A stretch of 34,431 bases of DNA from an uncultured Bacteroidota bacterium (lineage in GTDB: Bacteria; Bacteroidota; Bacteroidia; Chitinophagales; Chitinophagaceae), in assembly GCA_903835005.1 (NCBI GenBank), contig CAILLK010000093.1, positions 1 through 34,431 on the forward strand, in the 5' to 3' direction. The notes beneath the pieces are model-generated. The model saw nothing but the letters and a program-made list of their open reading frames with translations. It did not search any database and was not told the DNA's origin. A program made the translations under genes and the position numbers. Shown in pieces: positions 33,544 through 34,431 of the stretch (position 1 is its first letter; each line of letters starts with the position of its first letter).

Positions 33544-33761
33544 GAACTATAAACCCGTAATTTTTTTGTTATTTTTTTCTGGTAATTAGTTTGAAAAATC
33601 TGGTGAAAGAAAATAACGCTATATTTGCATTACTGAATTTTTTAAGGGTAATATTTTATAGTTATCTGATTCAAAATTACTGTTCAAAACAATTATTTAT
33701 TAACTTTACATAGTTTCATTCTTTTACAGAAAAGCTCATTAATTAAGTCAAAGCCACATTT

Positions 33762-34046
33762 ATGAAGTACGCATTAATTCTTATCGCATCATTAGCTGTT
33801 ATGTTCACGGCTTGTAAGAAACATTCAGTACCTACCAGTTGCTATGTATGCAACCAATATGATTCACTGGCAGTCAATGGCGGCTGGCGCGTATTTCCCA
33901 ATGGTATTTCAGATACCCAATGCGAAAAAAATCAGGGCCTGATAAATTTTTATATGGCAACCCATGTTCCGTATGATTCCTTTTTTGTTCATACCGATTC
34001 TCAGGCATACGGGTATACCGATTTTCATTGCAGCTTTCTGCAATAA
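33762..34046 (+). CDS. Small four-cysteine lipoprotein, first of a tandem pair
   Basis: The 94-residue product has a lipoprotein signal (MKYALILIAS... ending M-F-T-A followed by Cys 18 and K-K-H). The mature part has four further Cys in C-Y-V-C (27-30), T-Q-C-E-K and the closing D-F-H-C-S-F. It shares C-Y-x-C-x-Q-x-D-S near the start, the third Cys before a K/Q-rich helix, and the final Cys near the end with the next gene, so the two are paralogues. No function is recognised. TATATTTG at 33620-33627 or TAACTTTA at 33711-33718 could be its -7 element. It lies 268 bases after the giant gene, past a terminator, and may be expressed separately. Confidence 0.78.
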   Translation: MKYALILIASLAVMFTACKKHSVPTSCYVCNQYDSLAVNGGWRVFPNGISDTQCEKNQGLINFYMATHVPYDSFFVHTDSQAYGYTDFHCSFLQ

Positions 34047-34102
34047 ATTTTATTGCTTTCTGGAATGTGACTGCTGCTGATAATAATTTAATACCTGAAA
34101 AC

Positions 34103-34110
34103 TATTTTTG
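34103..34110 (+). promoter_or_regulatory. -7 element (TATTTTTG) for the second small lipoprotein
   Basis: A perfect TAnnTTTG match lies 17 bases before the ATG at 34128, suggesting that the second paralogue has its own promoter. Confidence 0.45.
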
Positions 34111-34127
34111 CCAATTTTGATCTAGTT

Positions 34128-34412
34128 ATGAGATACACTTTTATTTTGTTGTCTGTAATTATTATTTGCGGACTAAGCTGTGTGAAAAAATCAGCTAATG
34201 TTAATTGCTATGCATGTACCCAAACTGATTCGGTAACATCTAACATACCTAATCTTAATAAAGTTCATTATAATAGCGGAGTTACCTGTCAGCTTACAAA
34301 GGCACAGGCCCAATTTTTTGAGATGGTAAATACATATAAAGATACTGTGTATTTGCAGAATGATACAGCAACATTTGATTACCGGATAATGAATTGCGAT
34401 GTTGATTATTGA
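34128..34412 (+). CDS. Small four-cysteine lipoprotein, second of a tandem pair
   Basis: The 94-residue product begins with a hydrophobic signal (MRYTFILLSV... C-G-L-S then Cys 18 and V-K-K). The lipobox has Gly at -3, which is unusual, but S-C-x-K-K is otherwise typical. The mature part carries C-Y-A-C-T-Q-T-D-S, then V-T-C-Q-L-T-K-A-Q and M-N-C-D-V near the end, so the four Cys of its upstream neighbour are all kept while much of the rest differs. Identical length, tandem position and conserved Cys indicate a duplication. Two disulfides per molecule are likely. The function is unknown; it may be unrelated to the giant protein next to it. Confidence 0.78.
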   Translation: MRYTFILLSVIIICGLSCVKKSANVNCYACTQTDSVTSNIPNLNKVHYNSGVTCQLTKAQAQFFEMVNTYKDTVYLQNDTATFDYRIMNCDVDY

Positions 34413-34431
34413 TATTATCTGCTGCAATTTC

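Overview
The window looks like a chromosomal piece of a Bacteroidota bacterium, most likely of the Chitinophagales/Sphingobacteriales type. Four things point there: two proteins carry type IX secretion system (T9SS) C-terminal sorting domains, one of type A and one of type B; several starts are preceded by the Bacteroidota sigma-A -7 motif TAnnTTTG; there are many small lipoproteins whose mature end is C-K-K or similar; and DUF2911 and SBBP/CHU_C domains are present. No rRNA, tRNA, CRISPR array or intact insertion sequence was found.

Layout. The left edge (3-116) holds the tail of a possible transposase. It is followed on the + strand by a DUF2911-TPR exported protein (200-1078) and a large exported PIG-L type deacetylase (1255-3723). 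A perfect two-sided terminator separates these from a minus-strand group (6408 down to 3795): a lipoprotein, a YD-repeat exported protein and two small related helical exported proteins. From 6.6 to 11.6 kb is a loose accessory stretch of hypothetical genes, small lipoproteins and a DUF1801 protein. Its long intergenic spaces are full of hairpin-forming dispersed repeats, including a 240-bp tandem duplication, a nested palindrome, and a duplicated promoter segment that leads into a 44-codon gene absent from simple ORF calls.

From 11.7 to 14.6 kb are housekeeping and envelope genes: queA (queuosine tRNA modification), a short retropepsin-like protein, and a gmhA-gmhB pair that makes heptose precursors for LPS or S-layer glycans.

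From 14.7 kb to the end the region is devoted to the cell surface. A 930-residue SBBP-propeller/Ig protein with a type B T9SS signal is transcribed away from a 5200-residue giant protein with a type A T9SS signal; they share a 391-bp intergenic region. The giant carries two TIG domains, two seven-copy FG-GAP/VCBS propellers, a PKD domain, 20 regular plus 2 divergent Ig-like repeats of about 73 residues, 21 repeats of about 88-90 residues built around a YCAGG motif, and three more C-terminal Ig/PKD-like domains. Each repeat has one conserved Cys pair, and the repeat arrays almost lack Lys and Arg. Two tandem four-cysteine lipoproteins follow. The best candidate for something undescribed is this long, disulfide-rich, base-poor surface fibre together with its small lipoprotein neighbours; a functional link between them is inference from position only.
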